34,210 nucleotides of DNA, from the NCBI GenBank assembly GCA_015063645.1, contig SVTS01000022.1, positions 1-34,210 of the forward strand. Direction: 5' to 3'. The translations under genes were made by a program, and so were the position numbers. Shown piece after piece: positions 1 to 7,971 of this stretch; position 1 is the first letter of the stretch; each line of letters starts with the position of its first letter. The notes below the pieces were generated by a model. It had not been told where the DNA came from. It ran no database searches and saw only the letters and a program-made list of their open reading frames with translations. The DNA comes from Oscillospiraceae bacterium. Its GTDB lineage: Bacteria > Bacillota > Clostridia > Oscillospirales > CAG-272.

Positions 1-445
1 ATCTGAGATCCAGCTCAGCGTTGATCAGCGCCCTGGTTTCATCATCGAAATCCTTCAGGTAGCGGATCATACCGATCTCAGCGCCTCTGCCCTTCTTGCG
101 GGTATCGGGCTCGCGTACGGACAGGAATTCATTCGGTGCGGTTACGGGGAACGAGCGGAGAACGATCACGCGCTCAAAGGATTCCTCACCGTTTTCGCTC
201 TGCACAGTCAGGGAGATCATACCGCCGCGGGACTGGGTGAACTTTGCGTTTTCGGGAGTCAGATTGATGGACGGACGGCGTTTGAACAGCTTATCGGTAT
301 CAATCTCCTCTTCCTCTTCCATCGGCTCTTCTGTTTTTTCGGGAGTTTTTTCGGCAGGAGCGGCTTTGGCGTCAGCCTTTTTATCCTTCTTTTCCTTTTT
401 CTCCTCAGCTTCTGCAAGAGCTGCATTGGTCTTTGTATCTGCCAT
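1..445 (-). CDS. DUF1854-like protein, C-terminus cut by the window edge
   Basis: The reading frame begins at an ATG (MADTKTNAALAEAEEKKEKK) about 9 bases after an AAAGGAA ribosome binding site and runs off the left edge after 148 codons. The first 50 or so residues are a highly charged Lys/Glu/Ala-rich, probably disordered tail. A compact region follows (DKLFKRRPSINLTPENAKF, then SLTVQSENGEESFERVIVLRSFP, then RKKGRGAEIGMIRYLKDFD). That pattern fits the DUF1854 family, known from genes next to a special ABC exporter. It lies 26 bases after the stop of exactly such an exporter, so the two are probably one operon. The biochemical role of DUF1854 is not established; a partner or regulator of the transporter is an inference. 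The family call rests on recalled motif resemblance and context. Confidence 0.7.
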   Translation of the reverse strand, partial: MADTKTNAALAEAEEKKEKKDKKADAKAAPAEKTPEKTEEPMEEEEEIDTDKLFKRRPSINLTPENAKFTQSRGGMISLTVQSENGEESFERVIVLRSFPVTAPNEFLSVREPDTRKKGRGAEIGMIRYLKDFDDETRALINAELDLR

Positions 446-471
446 TGATATCATTCCTTTCTTTACGCGGC

Positions 472-2889
472 TTACATTCCGGAGAGGACTTTCTTCATTG
501 CCTCACTCTGGAGCGTATACAGCTTGTAGTAGACACCCTTCTTTGCCATCAGCTCTTCGGGAGAGCCTTCCTCGGCGATTTCACCGTTTTCGATAGCGAA
601 GAGGTAGTTGCAATCCTTCAGCGTAGAGAGTCGGTGCGCGATGGTGATGACCGTACGTCCCTCAACCAGTTTGGCAAGAGCATCGCCGATCAGACGCTCC
701 GTCTCCGTATCCATAGCGGCGGTTGCTTCATCCAGAATCAGGAGAGACGGGGAGAGAAGCAGAGCACGCGCAATGGAGATACGCTGTCTTTCACCGCCGG
801 AGAGCGAACGGCTGCCCGTACCTACTTCGGTTTCATAGCCCTGCGGCAGACGTTCGATGAAGTCATGCGCATTGGCGGCGCGGGCTGCGGCGATAACCTG
901 CTCCATAGTTGCCTCCGGGCAGGCATAACGGATATTATCCGCAATGGTGCCGCGGAAAATGAAGATTTCCTGAGACACGATAGCGATATTCCGGCGGAGA
1001 CAGTCTGTTTTGATCTTACGGATGTCGATACCGTCCAGATAGATTGTACCGGAAATGGTATCGTACATACGGGTGATCAGGTTGGCAATGGTACTCTTAC
1101 CGCTGCCCGTATGTCCTACCAGACCGATATTGTCACCGGCATGGATTTTGATGTTCACATCCCGCAGGATCGGACGGTTGGGATTATAGTGGAAGCAGAC
1201 GTTGCTGAATTCGATATCGCCCTTGATTTCGGAAAGTTCCACAGCATCTGCGGCATCCGTGATATCGGGCGTTGCATCAAGAACCTCAAACATACGCTGG
1301 GCGGAGTTGGCAGTATCGGTCACCATATTGACAAAGTTCGTGAAGAACGAAAGGGGACCGAAGATCATGCCGATGTAGCCGAGATAGGTAGTAAGCTGAC
1401 CGTAGGTCATCTCACCGCCCATAACGGAAATACCGCCGAAGCCCCAGATTGCCTGGGAAGAGATACCGATCAGCAGGCTGACCAGCGGGAAGATCGTCAG
1501 AGAAGTGATGTTCACCTTCAGGTTCGCATCGTACATACGCTCAGAATAACCGTAGAAACGGTTGGTTTCCTCCGCTTCCTTGGCGAATGCCTTGACCACG
1601 CGGATACCGTTCAGGGAGTCACCCAGCATGGAGTTCAGGCTGGAGGATGCACGGTACTGTCTGGTGTACATTCTCCACAGTTTCGGCAGCATGAACTTGA
1701 AGATGCATACGATCAGCGGAACGGGGATGAACACGATCAGCGTCAGCTTCCAGTTCATAATGAAGAGGAAGATGGTCAGACCGATGAAGTTCAGTCCGTG
1801 GACGATCAGATGCGGCACACCGTCGATATAGAAGGAGCGGATGCGGTCGGCATCGTAGTTGACGCGGTTGATCAGACGACCGGTGGAGTTCTGATTAAAA
1901 TATGCCAGGGACAGATGCTGCATGGCGGTGAACACGTCCACCTTCATGTTGCGCGTAACGCGCGAGGACATCCGTGCCATATTGCGGTTCTGCAGAATGC
2001 TGATACCCAGTGACACAAGTGCCAGACCGAAGATCACACACAGGACGATGATCAACTTTTCGTAGCTGTGCCAGATACCGTTGGAGACAATAACGCGGTC
2101 GTACAGGATCTGACCGCTGATAATCGGGTTGATCAGCGAGATACCCGAGCTTGCCAGCATACAGAGCAGCGCAATGGCAAGCTGCCACTTAAAGGGTTTG
2201 AAATACTTAAAGAGGCGGAGCAGGAGCATGCCGTTATCAGCACAGTAAGTACACACGCGGCGGTGCTGGTCTTCATAAATCTTGCCGCACTTGGGGCAGC
2301 GCATGTTGAACTGATCAAAAATCTGATCGTTCTCGGTGATTTCATCACCGCGCTGCAGGCGTTCAACGATGTCCAGGAAAGCAAAAAGTCTCTGCTTGCG
2401 CGCATTGGTGCAGTAACCTGCCACAAATGCCGTTCTGGGCTCATTCCATTTTTTCAGGATTTCTTTCTTCTCCTGTTCTTCAAGTCCCTCCGTATCCGGC
2501 ATCGGATCGGGATGGTTCTGGAAGACAACGCGGTTGGATGCGGCAAAATTATCGACGCTTGCGTCGGTGCAGTATGCCAGATCCAGGGAATCAATGAAGG
2601 CAACGGAAGTTGCCCGCAGGTGAGCCGACGGATTCAGGATGTCACTGACGGTCTGTCTGCGTTTGCGTTTTTTCTGTTCTTCGGGGCTGAGATCGCTCGC
2701 GATGGTGGCGGCGTCACCGAGCAGGCGGTGAACCGCGCGGGCTTTGCCGTCATAGACAAGCCAGCTCTCACCGTACCGTCCGTCGAAATCCAGATCCAGA
2801 CGCAGGGCGATTTTCATATCGTCCAGCGACAGACCTTTATCGAGGAGCGCTTTCTCAGCGGCTGTACTCAAGTGGTCAAGCGGAAGCAT
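472..2889 (-). CDS. ABC exporter (fused TMD-NBD) with N-terminal soluble domain and zinc ribbon
   Basis: This is an 805-residue half-transporter of the exporter type, acting in the cytoplasmic membrane and presumably as a homodimer. Residues 1-195 form a soluble N-terminal region without obvious membrane segments. A four-cysteine zinc ribbon follows (C198, C201, C213, C216, in CPKC and CTYC). The six-helix exporter membrane domain covers roughly 232-535. The ATPase domain has Walker A GHTGSGKST (592-600), signature LSGGE (696-700), Walker B LLILDE (716-721) and switch His752, so it should be active. Usual exporters of this type are about 580-620 residues, so some 220 residues are extra. Together with the downstream DUF1854-like gene it matches the exporter/DUF1854 pair that has been linked in some bacteria with cyanophycin genes; no cyanophycin gene is visible here. 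The substrate is unknown. The start is supported by AGGTGG 9 bases upstream. Confidence 0.88.
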   Translation of the reverse strand: MLPLDHLSTAAEKALLDKGLSLDDMKIALRLDLDFDGRYGESWLVYDGKARAVHRLLGDAATIASDLSPEEQKKRKRRQTVSDILNPSAHLRATSVAFIDSLDLAYCTDASVDNFAASNRVVFQNHPDPMPDTEGLEEQEKKEILKKWNEPRTAFVAGYCTNARKQRLFAFLDIVERLQRGDEITENDQIFDQFNMRCPKCGKIYEDQHRRVCTYCADNGMLLLRLFKYFKPFKWQLAIALLCMLASSGISLINPIISGQILYDRVIVSNGIWHSYEKLIIVLCVIFGLALVSLGISILQNRNMARMSSRVTRNMKVDVFTAMQHLSLAYFNQNSTGRLINRVNYDADRIRSFYIDGVPHLIVHGLNFIGLTIFLFIMNWKLTLIVFIPVPLIVCIFKFMLPKLWRMYTRQYRASSSLNSMLGDSLNGIRVVKAFAKEAEETNRFYGYSERMYDANLKVNITSLTIFPLVSLLIGISSQAIWGFGGISVMGGEMTYGQLTTYLGYIGMIFGPLSFFTNFVNMVTDTANSAQRMFEVLDATPDITDAADAVELSEIKGDIEFSNVCFHYNPNRPILRDVNIKIHAGDNIGLVGHTGSGKSTIANLITRMYDTISGTIYLDGIDIRKIKTDCLRRNIAIVSQEIFIFRGTIADNIRYACPEATMEQVIAAARAANAHDFIERLPQGYETEVGTGSRSLSGGERQRISIARALLLSPSLLILDEATAAMDTETERLIGDALAKLVEGRTVITIAHRLSTLKDCNYLFAIENGEIAEEGSPEELMAKKGVYYKLYTLQSEAMKKVLSGM

Positions 2890-2948
2890 AGAAGATTACC
2901 ACCTTTGATCATAAATTTCCCGCACAGCGGATTTTTTGCAATTACCAC

Positions 2949-2977
2949 TTTTCAGCGGCTTCCGGATATGATATAAT
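2949..2977 (+). promoter_or_regulatory. Candidate promoter for the small gene at 3123
   Basis: A perfect TATAAT (2972-2977) lies 17 bases after a weak -35 TTTTCA (2949-2954) on the plus strand. It would give a leader of about 140 bases before 3123 and would face the divergent exporter promoter. The poor -35 keeps confidence low. Confidence 0.35.
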
Positions 2978-3027
2978 GTACATATCAGCCGGACAAAAAG
3001 CCGTGCCGGATACTCTGTGGTCTGCTT

Positions 3028-3055
3028 ATCATATCACATTGAAATCATTTGTCAA
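3028..3055 (-). promoter_or_regulatory. Sigma-A promoter for the ABC exporter operon
   Basis: On the minus strand a perfect -35 TTGACA (3055-3050) is followed by 16 bases and -10 TATGAT (3033-3028). Transcription would start near 3020, giving a leader of about 130 bases before the exporter ATG at 2889. Confidence 0.7.
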
Positions 3056-3122
3056 GGCAATTTCAGGTTTTTTAATTTTTTTGTATGAATCCACAAAAAT
3101 TCCGAAGGAGAGGTTCAAAACC

Positions 3123-3473
3123 ATGTTGAAACTTTTACAGAAGCTGACAAAAAGTAAAAACCCGGACAGCAAGCGCTACAAGCGCGACATGGCGAAACAT
3201 CTGGACGGCCGTGCACTCAAGTGTGTTCTTGAAAAAAAATCGGACGGCATTGAAGAGGTAATCGGTCATGACGGCTCCATTATTGTCAAGGACGACGAGC
3301 TGCTGGTCTATGCCAGCATGGACGTGGTTCTGCGCACCAAGATCGTGAATCTCTCCGCGTGGGAGCTTCTCTCGCTGGAGGGAGTTGTGATCACCGCGCC
3401 GGATATCGAACTCGGCGGCGAGGTACGCAGCATTGTCGCCTACTACAAATACTGGCGCAAGCTGGATGACTGA
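3123..3473 (+). CDS. Small conserved-looking protein of unknown function
   Basis: This 116-residue protein starts at MLKLLQKLTKSKNPDSKRYK, chosen because GGAGAGG stands 9 bases before this ATG; an upstream in-frame start at 2976 lacks such a site. There is no signal peptide or membrane segment. The N-terminus is strongly basic. The rest alternates short charged strands (VLEKKSDGIEEVIGHDGSI, DDELLVYASMDVV, EGVVITAPDIELGG), suggesting a small beta-rich fold. It stands alone between the divergent exporter operon and the convergent fucosidase gene. I do not recognise the family. Codon use and the ribosome binding site are like those of its neighbours, so it is probably a real gene. Confidence 0.72.
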   Translation: MLKLLQKLTKSKNPDSKRYKRDMAKHLDGRALKCVLEKKSDGIEEVIGHDGSIIVKDDELLVYASMDVVLRTKIVNLSAWELLSLEGVVITAPDIELGGEVRSIVAYYKYWRKLDD

Positions 3474-3475
3474 TG

Positions 3476-3500
3476 AAACGGGGAGCTCAGCTCCCCGTTT
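3476..3500. terminator. Bidirectional terminator between convergent genes
   Basis: A perfect 10 bp stem, AAACGGGGAG / CTCCCCGTTT, with loop CTCAG lies 3 bases after the stop at 3473 and 12 bases from the fucosidase stop at 3512. The A/T ends of the stem let it serve both strands. Confidence 0.8.
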
Positions 3501-3511
3501 CCGTTTTCGGA

Positions 3512-4798
3512 TTATTTCAGGAAGAGCTCGACAACCGGGATCTGAGCGTTCAGCGGTTTTTTCACCGGAAGTTTCAGATTCAGCGTTTTATTCTCATCAT
3601 TATAATCATAGAGAACTTCAGAGGCATCGGACAGGATCTGTGCGTATTCCACGTGCTCGGCGACTTCACCGCGCAGCTGAACACCGCCGAAAGGCCAGGT
3701 GTACATATGGAGATACAGACGTTTCTTCTCCGGATTATAGGTAAAGCGGCAGTCACGCGGGCATTCGAATTCCAGCGGAGCCTGTGTGCATCCGTAGATG
3801 GAACGGGAGTGGCGTTTCATCCAGTCGCCAATGCCGCGCAGGCGGTCATAGGCACGCTCATCGAATTCGCCCCGTCCTGTAGGTCCGACGTTGAGCAGCA
3901 AATTGCCGCCAAGGCTTACGGAGTCGATGAGCATCATCAGCAGCTGATCCACGCTCTTCCATGTCTCCTCATCACGGTGATAGCCCCAGGAGCCGGAGAA
4001 GGTATGGCAGCCTTCCCAGACAACCGGCACGCCGTTTACCTTGACCCATTCGTTCTGCATACGCTGTTCGGGTGTCTTGATATCCTGATCGATCTGCAGA
4101 CGGTCATCAATCAAAATCTTCGGATTGATGGCACGGATCTTGGCGATCAGTTCTTCGCTGCGCCATTCTTTTCTTCCCTTTCCCGGGAACCGGTCATTGG
4201 CGCTGACGGAGAAGTCAAACCAGATAACATCCACAGGATCGTATCTCTTCAGCAGTTCCTCCGTCTGATTATGGAGGTAATCCACATATTTATTCAGATC
4301 ACGCTTTGCATCCTGCGCTATGTACTCTTCGCTGCTGCGCATGGGATGAATACGGTCCACAGTATACTCGGGATGATGCCAGTCTATGATAGAATGGTAG
4401 AATCCCGTACGCAGTCCGCGGTCACGGAATGCCTCCACCATCGGTGTCAGGATATCCTTGCCGTAGGGGGTATTGGTAGATTTGTAATCGGTATATGCGC
4501 TGTCCCAGAGGCAGAAGCCCTCATGGTGCTTGGTAGTGATGACGAAATATTTCATACCCGCATAGGAAGCGGCATCCGCCCACAGTTTGGGATCGTACAG
4601 ATCGGGATCGAAATGGCGGAAGTATTTATCGTAGACCTCTGTCGGAATGTACTCGCGGCTCTTGACCCATTCATGCCGTGCAGGCAGTGCATAGAGTCCC
4701 CAGTGGATGAACATTCCGAAGCGATCATGCCGGAACCAGGACGAGTCACCGATCGTGGGGGCCGGCTTGATCAGCGTCAGTTCCTCTAATTTCTTCAT
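3512..4798 (-). CDS. Alpha-L-fucosidase, glycoside hydrolase family 29
   Basis: This 428-residue enzyme hydrolyses terminal alpha-L-fucose from glycans with retention of configuration. Family marks are the N-terminal WFRHDRFGMFIHWGLYALPA (21-40), KYFVITTKHHEGFCLWDS (83-100) with the substrate-binding His pair 91-92, and DVIWFDFSV (190-198), whose Asp195 fits the GH29 catalytic nucleophile. NLLLNVGPTGRGEFDE (299-314) is also typical. There is no signal peptide, so it should act in the cytoplasm on imported oligosaccharides. The start is MKKLEELTLIKP because AAGGAG lies 8-9 bases upstream; the longer frame to 4861 is not needed. It has its own promoter and lies downstream of an AraC regulator on the same strand. 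Host mucin or plant xyloglucan fucose are both possible sources. Confidence 0.93.
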   Translation of the reverse strand: MKKLEELTLIKPAPTIGDSSWFRHDRFGMFIHWGLYALPARHEWVKSREYIPTEVYDKYFRHFDPDLYDPKLWADAASYAGMKYFVITTKHHEGFCLWDSAYTDYKSTNTPYGKDILTPMVEAFRDRGLRTGFYHSIIDWHHPEYTVDRIHPMRSSEEYIAQDAKRDLNKYVDYLHNQTEELLKRYDPVDVIWFDFSVSANDRFPGKGRKEWRSEELIAKIRAINPKILIDDRLQIDQDIKTPEQRMQNEWVKVNGVPVVWEGCHTFSGSWGYHRDEETWKSVDQLLMMLIDSVSLGGNLLLNVGPTGRGEFDERAYDRLRGIGDWMKRHSRSIYGCTQAPLEFECPRDCRFTYNPEKKRLYLHMYTWPFGGVQLRGEVAEHVEYAQILSDASEVLYDYNDENKTLNLKLPVKKPLNAQIPVVELFLK

Positions 4799-4851
4799 AT
4801 AGTTTTCTCCTTTCGGATTGACTGCTTTGAGACAACTCAGTCTCTGCAACC

Positions 4852-4880
4852 ACTTTACCACATTTCACTCAAATTGTCAA
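4852..4880 (-). promoter_or_regulatory. Sigma-A promoter for the fucosidase gene
   Basis: Minus-strand TTGACA (4880-4875), 17 bases, TAAAGT (4857-4852). An inverted repeat GAGAC-AACTCA-GTCTC (4829-4844) lies right at the expected start of the transcript and could be an operator or a 5' hairpin. Confidence 0.7.
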
Positions 4881-4937
4881 TGTAAAGAGGCAATTTTCCT
4901 GTACATTTTTTCATATTTTCCACTGTCTTCTCATCTT

Positions 4938-5831
4938 CTATGTGATATTCACTTCCGATTCCTCTTCTGCGGCATTTTCATCGCGGTTCATTCTGGACTG
5001 AGCACGGTACTCTCCCGGCGGCATGCCGATTTTATTTTTGAAGATCCGCAGAAAATACAGCACATCCGTATATCCGCAGTCGGCGGCAATCTCGGTGACA
5101 GTGATATCAGTCTGACTGAGAAGCTCACAGGCATGCTGCATACGCAGGGCAATCCGATATTCCCCGGGGGATACCCCTGTATGACGGCGGAATACTGTAC
5201 GGTACCGGCTCTCGCTCAGATGTTCCATTGACGCCAGTTCCGCAATCCGTGTCTCCTCACGGAAATGACTGTGCAGATATGCCAGCGTCTCCAGTTTTCG
5301 CATTTCTCCCGCCTGGATCTTATCCGCGCCCCGGGCAAGACGGACCAGAATCTCCGTCAGAAGAGCCCCGCAGGCATCGTCAAATCCGGGACGGCGGTTG
5401 ATAAATTCCAGAAACATCCGCTGAAAAATACCGGTTATCCTCTCAAGCTGTCTGTCACTGCCGTCTGTCTGATAGATCCGTCCCGGCTCAAGACCCAGAT
5501 TGGCAAGAAGCCGACCTGCATGGAAGCCGGTAAAATGTGCCCAGTAATAGCTCATCGTCTCCCCTTCTGCCAATTCATAATGATAAGGCATATGAGGTCT
5601 GTAGATGATGAACATGCCCCGGCTGAACTCTTTGGGCTGCCCGTCCGGATATGCGGTCAGCCGTCCGTCGGTCATATACTGCAGATAGTAATCTTCACGC
5701 ATCACAGTTCTGTTGGAAAACGGTTTTTCCAGATATGCGATTCCCGTACAGTTCACAATCAGCGGTTCCTCCGAACTCTGCACGTTGGAATCCATAACGC
5801 TGCCGCTGCGATAATACCCCTGCTGTTCCAT
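4938..5831 (-). CDS. AraC-family transcriptional regulator with N-terminal cupin
   Basis: This 297-residue regulator has an N-terminal ligand-binding cupin (about 20-165; YRPHMPYHYELAEGETMSYYW is the typical core). Two helix-turn-helix motifs sit at the C-terminus (about 195-285; RIAELASMEHLSESRYRTVF and ITVTEIAADCGYTDVLYFLR). The layout is that of sugar-responsive AraC/XylS activators. The start is taken as ATG 5831: GGGGG lies 7 bases upstream, while the in-frame TTG at 5837 would sit almost on top of it. It is upstream of the fucosidase on the same strand and divergent from a TIM-barrel isomerase/dehydrogenase pair, so it may control either or both. The inducer is unknown. The last 15 residues are acidic and lie beyond the usual family end. 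Confidence 0.9.
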   Translation of the reverse strand: MEQQGYYRSGSVMDSNVQSSEEPLIVNCTGIAYLEKPFSNRTVMREDYYLQYMTDGRLTAYPDGQPKEFSRGMFIIYRPHMPYHYELAEGETMSYYWAHFTGFHAGRLLANLGLEPGRIYQTDGSDRQLERITGIFQRMFLEFINRRPGFDDACGALLTEILVRLARGADKIQAGEMRKLETLAYLHSHFREETRIAELASMEHLSESRYRTVFRRHTGVSPGEYRIALRMQHACELLSQTDITVTEIAADCGYTDVLYFLRIFKNKIGMPPGEYRAQSRMNRDENAAEEESEVNIT

Positions 5832-5883
5832 CCTCAATCCCCCGATACAGTCGATTTGTCCATAAAGACAAGTGATTTATGTA

Positions 5884-5919
5884 TTGCACGCTCTGCGCTT
5901 TTTGATTATACTTATTATA
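5884..5919. promoter_or_regulatory. Face-to-face promoters between the AraC gene and the isomerase operon
   Basis: Plus strand: TTGCAC (5884-5889), 17 bases, TATACT (5907-5912), serving the gene at 5993. Minus strand: a perfect -10 TATAAT (5919-5914) with only a weak -35 further right, serving the AraC gene. The two -10 boxes are one base apart and point towards each other, so polymerase binding should be mutually exclusive. Confidence 0.6.
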
Positions 5920-5992
5920 ACACAGTTTCGTTTTTTCGGAACACTTTTTGAACAATTTATCCCGAAATTCAACAAAAAAACAAGGAGGCATC

Positions 5993-6823
5993 ATGAAAAC
6001 TGCCCTGAACGCCTGGACTGTGGAAGCTTCCCTCTCTATGGAAGAAACCTTTGCCGCTGTAGCCGCGGCAGGATTTGAAGCAATCGAGCTGAACGTTGAC
6101 AAGGAGGGCACCGCTCACGGTCTGTCCATGTCCACCACCGCAGCCGATTACGCCGCCATCCGTGAACTTTCAAAAAAGTACAATCTGCCGGTCGCATCCA
6201 TCTCCACCTCCCTCTGGGGTCCCAAGATGGGCATTGCAGCCAATCACGCTGATGCATCCGCCCTGCTCTATAAGCAGATCGAAGCAGCAGCTGAGCTGGG
6301 CGCAGACGGTATTCTTACCGTTCCCGGCGGCATGGGCACCGACGGTGCCACAATCGCCACTGTACGCCGCAATTCCATCGCTTTCATGAAAGCGCATCGC
6401 GAAGAGATCGAGCGTCTCGGCATTTTCGTAGGTCTTGAGAATGTATGGAACGGATTTTTCCTCTCCCCTTATGACATGGTATCCTTCATCGACGAAGTCG
6501 GTTCCCCCAAGATCGGCGCATACCTGGATGCAGGCAACATGATCGCATTCTCCGTACCGGAATACTGGATCGAAATTCTGGGCAGCCGTATCGGCAAGGT
6601 ACATGTCAAGGATTACAAGCGCAACCGTTCCCTGAACTCCGGCGGCACCTGGGAAGACATTACCCACGGCAGTGCTGAGTGGAAGAAGATCATCCCCGCA
6701 CTGCGTGCGGCAGGCTATGACGGATATCTGGTCGGCGAAGTATTCAAGGCTGACGCCAACATGAGTTACGCCGATTACTACAAAAAAGTAGCCGGCGAAA
6801 TCGCTGAAATCTGCTCCTATTAA
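5993..6823 (+). CDS. Sugar phosphate isomerase/epimerase family TIM-barrel protein
   Basis: This 276-residue protein belongs to the xylose-isomerase-like TIM-barrel (AP endonuclease family 2) group, which holds sugar and inositol isomerases, epimerases and dehydratases. The metal and active-site pattern can be seen: Glu149 in GLENVWNG, Asp179 in YLDAGNM, His204 in KVHVKDY and Glu249 in LVGEVF. The start ATG follows AAGGAGG by 5 bases. There is no signal peptide, so it is cytoplasmic. The next gene, 45 bases downstream, is a Gfo/Idh dehydrogenase; this pairing is common in inositol, ketosugar and unusual sugar catabolism, where one enzyme oxidises and the other epimerises or isomerises. The precise substrate cannot be read from the sequence. 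Confidence 0.88.
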   Translation: MKTALNAWTVEASLSMEETFAAVAAAGFEAIELNVDKEGTAHGLSMSTTAADYAAIRELSKKYNLPVASISTSLWGPKMGIAANHADASALLYKQIEAAAELGADGILTVPGGMGTDGATIATVRRNSIAFMKAHREEIERLGIFVGLENVWNGFFLSPYDMVSFIDEVGSPKIGAYLDAGNMIAFSVPEYWIEILGSRIGKVHVKDYKRNRSLNSGGTWEDITHGSAEWKKIIPALRAAGYDGYLVGEVFKADANMSYADYYKKVAGEIAEICSY

Positions 6824-6868
6824 TCTACCTTATATTAACTTACCAATTTATTTCGGAGGAAATTTATC

Positions 6869-7927
6869 ATGAAAAAACTTGCTATCATCGGGTGCGGCGG
6901 CATCGGCAACTATCACATGGGTCATTTTCTGCAGTTCACGGATATCGTCGAACTGGCAGGTTTCTGTGACATCATTCCCGAGCGTGCGGAAGAATTCCAG
7001 AAGAGAGCTGGAAGCGGCAAGGCGTATACCGACTACAAGGTAATGCTGGACGAAGTGAAGCCGGATATGGTCTTCATCTGCGTTCCGCCCTTCTGCCACG
7101 GGGAAATCGAATTTGATCTGATCGAGCGCGGCATCCACTTCTTTGTGGAGAAGCCTCTGGCTCTGGATCTGGATCTTGCCCGTCAGATCCGCAAAGCTGC
7201 TGCTGCCAAGGATCTGATCACCGCCAGCGGATTCCAGTGCCGTTACTCCAATCTGGTAGAGCCCAACAAGGAATTCGTAAAGAACAACCAGGTTGTATTT
7301 GTGGAAGCTTCCCGTATGGGCGGTATCCCCGGTCAGTACTGGTGGAAGAAGAAATTCCTCTCCGGCGGTCAGGCTGTGGAGCAGACGATTCATCAGTTCG
7401 ATATCATCCGTTACATGCTGGGTGATCCCGAGGAAGTATTCACCTACGGTGCAACCGGTTATATCTCCAATGAGGAATGTCCCGGCTACAACACCGATGA
7501 TCTGAGCACTACCGTCGTAAAATTCAAGAGCGGTGTTCTCGGCGTTATCTCCACCGGCTGTTACTCCAAATCCGGCAACTGCTTCGATTCCAAGATCACT
7601 TTCTCCACCCGTGACAAGAGAGCTGAGCTGAAAATCCTCGGCACCCTGAAGATCTACGGCGAGAAGCCCGCTGCTCCCGCAGCTGATGCAGGCGGATTTG
7701 TTATCAAGGGTGACGGTGCCGTTTCCGCAGCAGGCGAAGCAATCGTCTACAAGCAGGAAGGCGATGCAGGCGTTCTGTGCGACCGCACCTTCATTGAAGC
7801 CGTTATCTCCGGCGACGGTTCCAAGATCCGTTCTCCTTACGAGGACGCATTCAAATCCGTTGCATTCACCATGGCGTGCAACGAGTCCATGGCTACCGGC
7901 AAGCCTGTTAAGGTTGAGCTGATTTAA
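6869..7927 (+). CDS. Gfo/Idh/MocA family NAD(P)-dependent oxidoreductase
   Basis: This 352-residue dehydrogenase has an N-terminal Rossmann fold with GCGGIGNYHMGHF (8-20) and the family EKP motif at 94-96 (FFVEKPLALD). An alpha/beta C-terminal substrate domain contains GGQAVEQTIHQFDIIRYMLG, whose His is in the usual catalytic place. Members oxidise or reduce sugars, inositols or amino sugars with NAD(P). The ribosome binding site is CGGAGGA, 8 bases before the ATG. It is the second gene of a two-gene operon with the TIM-barrel isomerase and is followed by a strong terminator. Fucose, uronic acid or inositol derivatives are plausible substrates given the region, but this is inference. Confidence 0.9.
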   Translation: MKKLAIIGCGGIGNYHMGHFLQFTDIVELAGFCDIIPERAEEFQKRAGSGKAYTDYKVMLDEVKPDMVFICVPPFCHGEIEFDLIERGIHFFVEKPLALDLDLARQIRKAAAAKDLITASGFQCRYSNLVEPNKEFVKNNQVVFVEASRMGGIPGQYWWKKKFLSGGQAVEQTIHQFDIIRYMLGDPEEVFTYGATGYISNEECPGYNTDDLSTTVVKFKSGVLGVISTGCYSKSGNCFDSKITFSTRDKRAELKILGTLKIYGEKPAAPAADAGGFVIKGDGAVSAAGEAIVYKQEGDAGVLCDRTFIEAVISGDGSKIRSPYEDAFKSVAFTMACNESMATGKPVKVELI

Positions 7928-7944
7928 CAGACAAATAAAAAATA

Positions 7945-7971
7945 AAGATGGATGGTCTAACCGTCCATCTT
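7945..7971. terminator. Bidirectional terminator
   Basis: An 11 bp stem (AAGATGGATGG / CCGTCCATCTT, one G-T pair) with loop TCTAA is followed by T-rich sequence on the plus strand and has an A-rich left side for the minus strand. It ends against the stop codon of the convergent AraC gene at 7972. Confidence 0.85.

Noticed and set aside
433-2013. A 526-codon plus-strand open frame opposite the ABC exporter.
   Set aside because: It lies antisense to clear ABC motifs, has no ribosome binding site, and its translation has no domain-like pattern; it is a product of the codon bias of the true gene.
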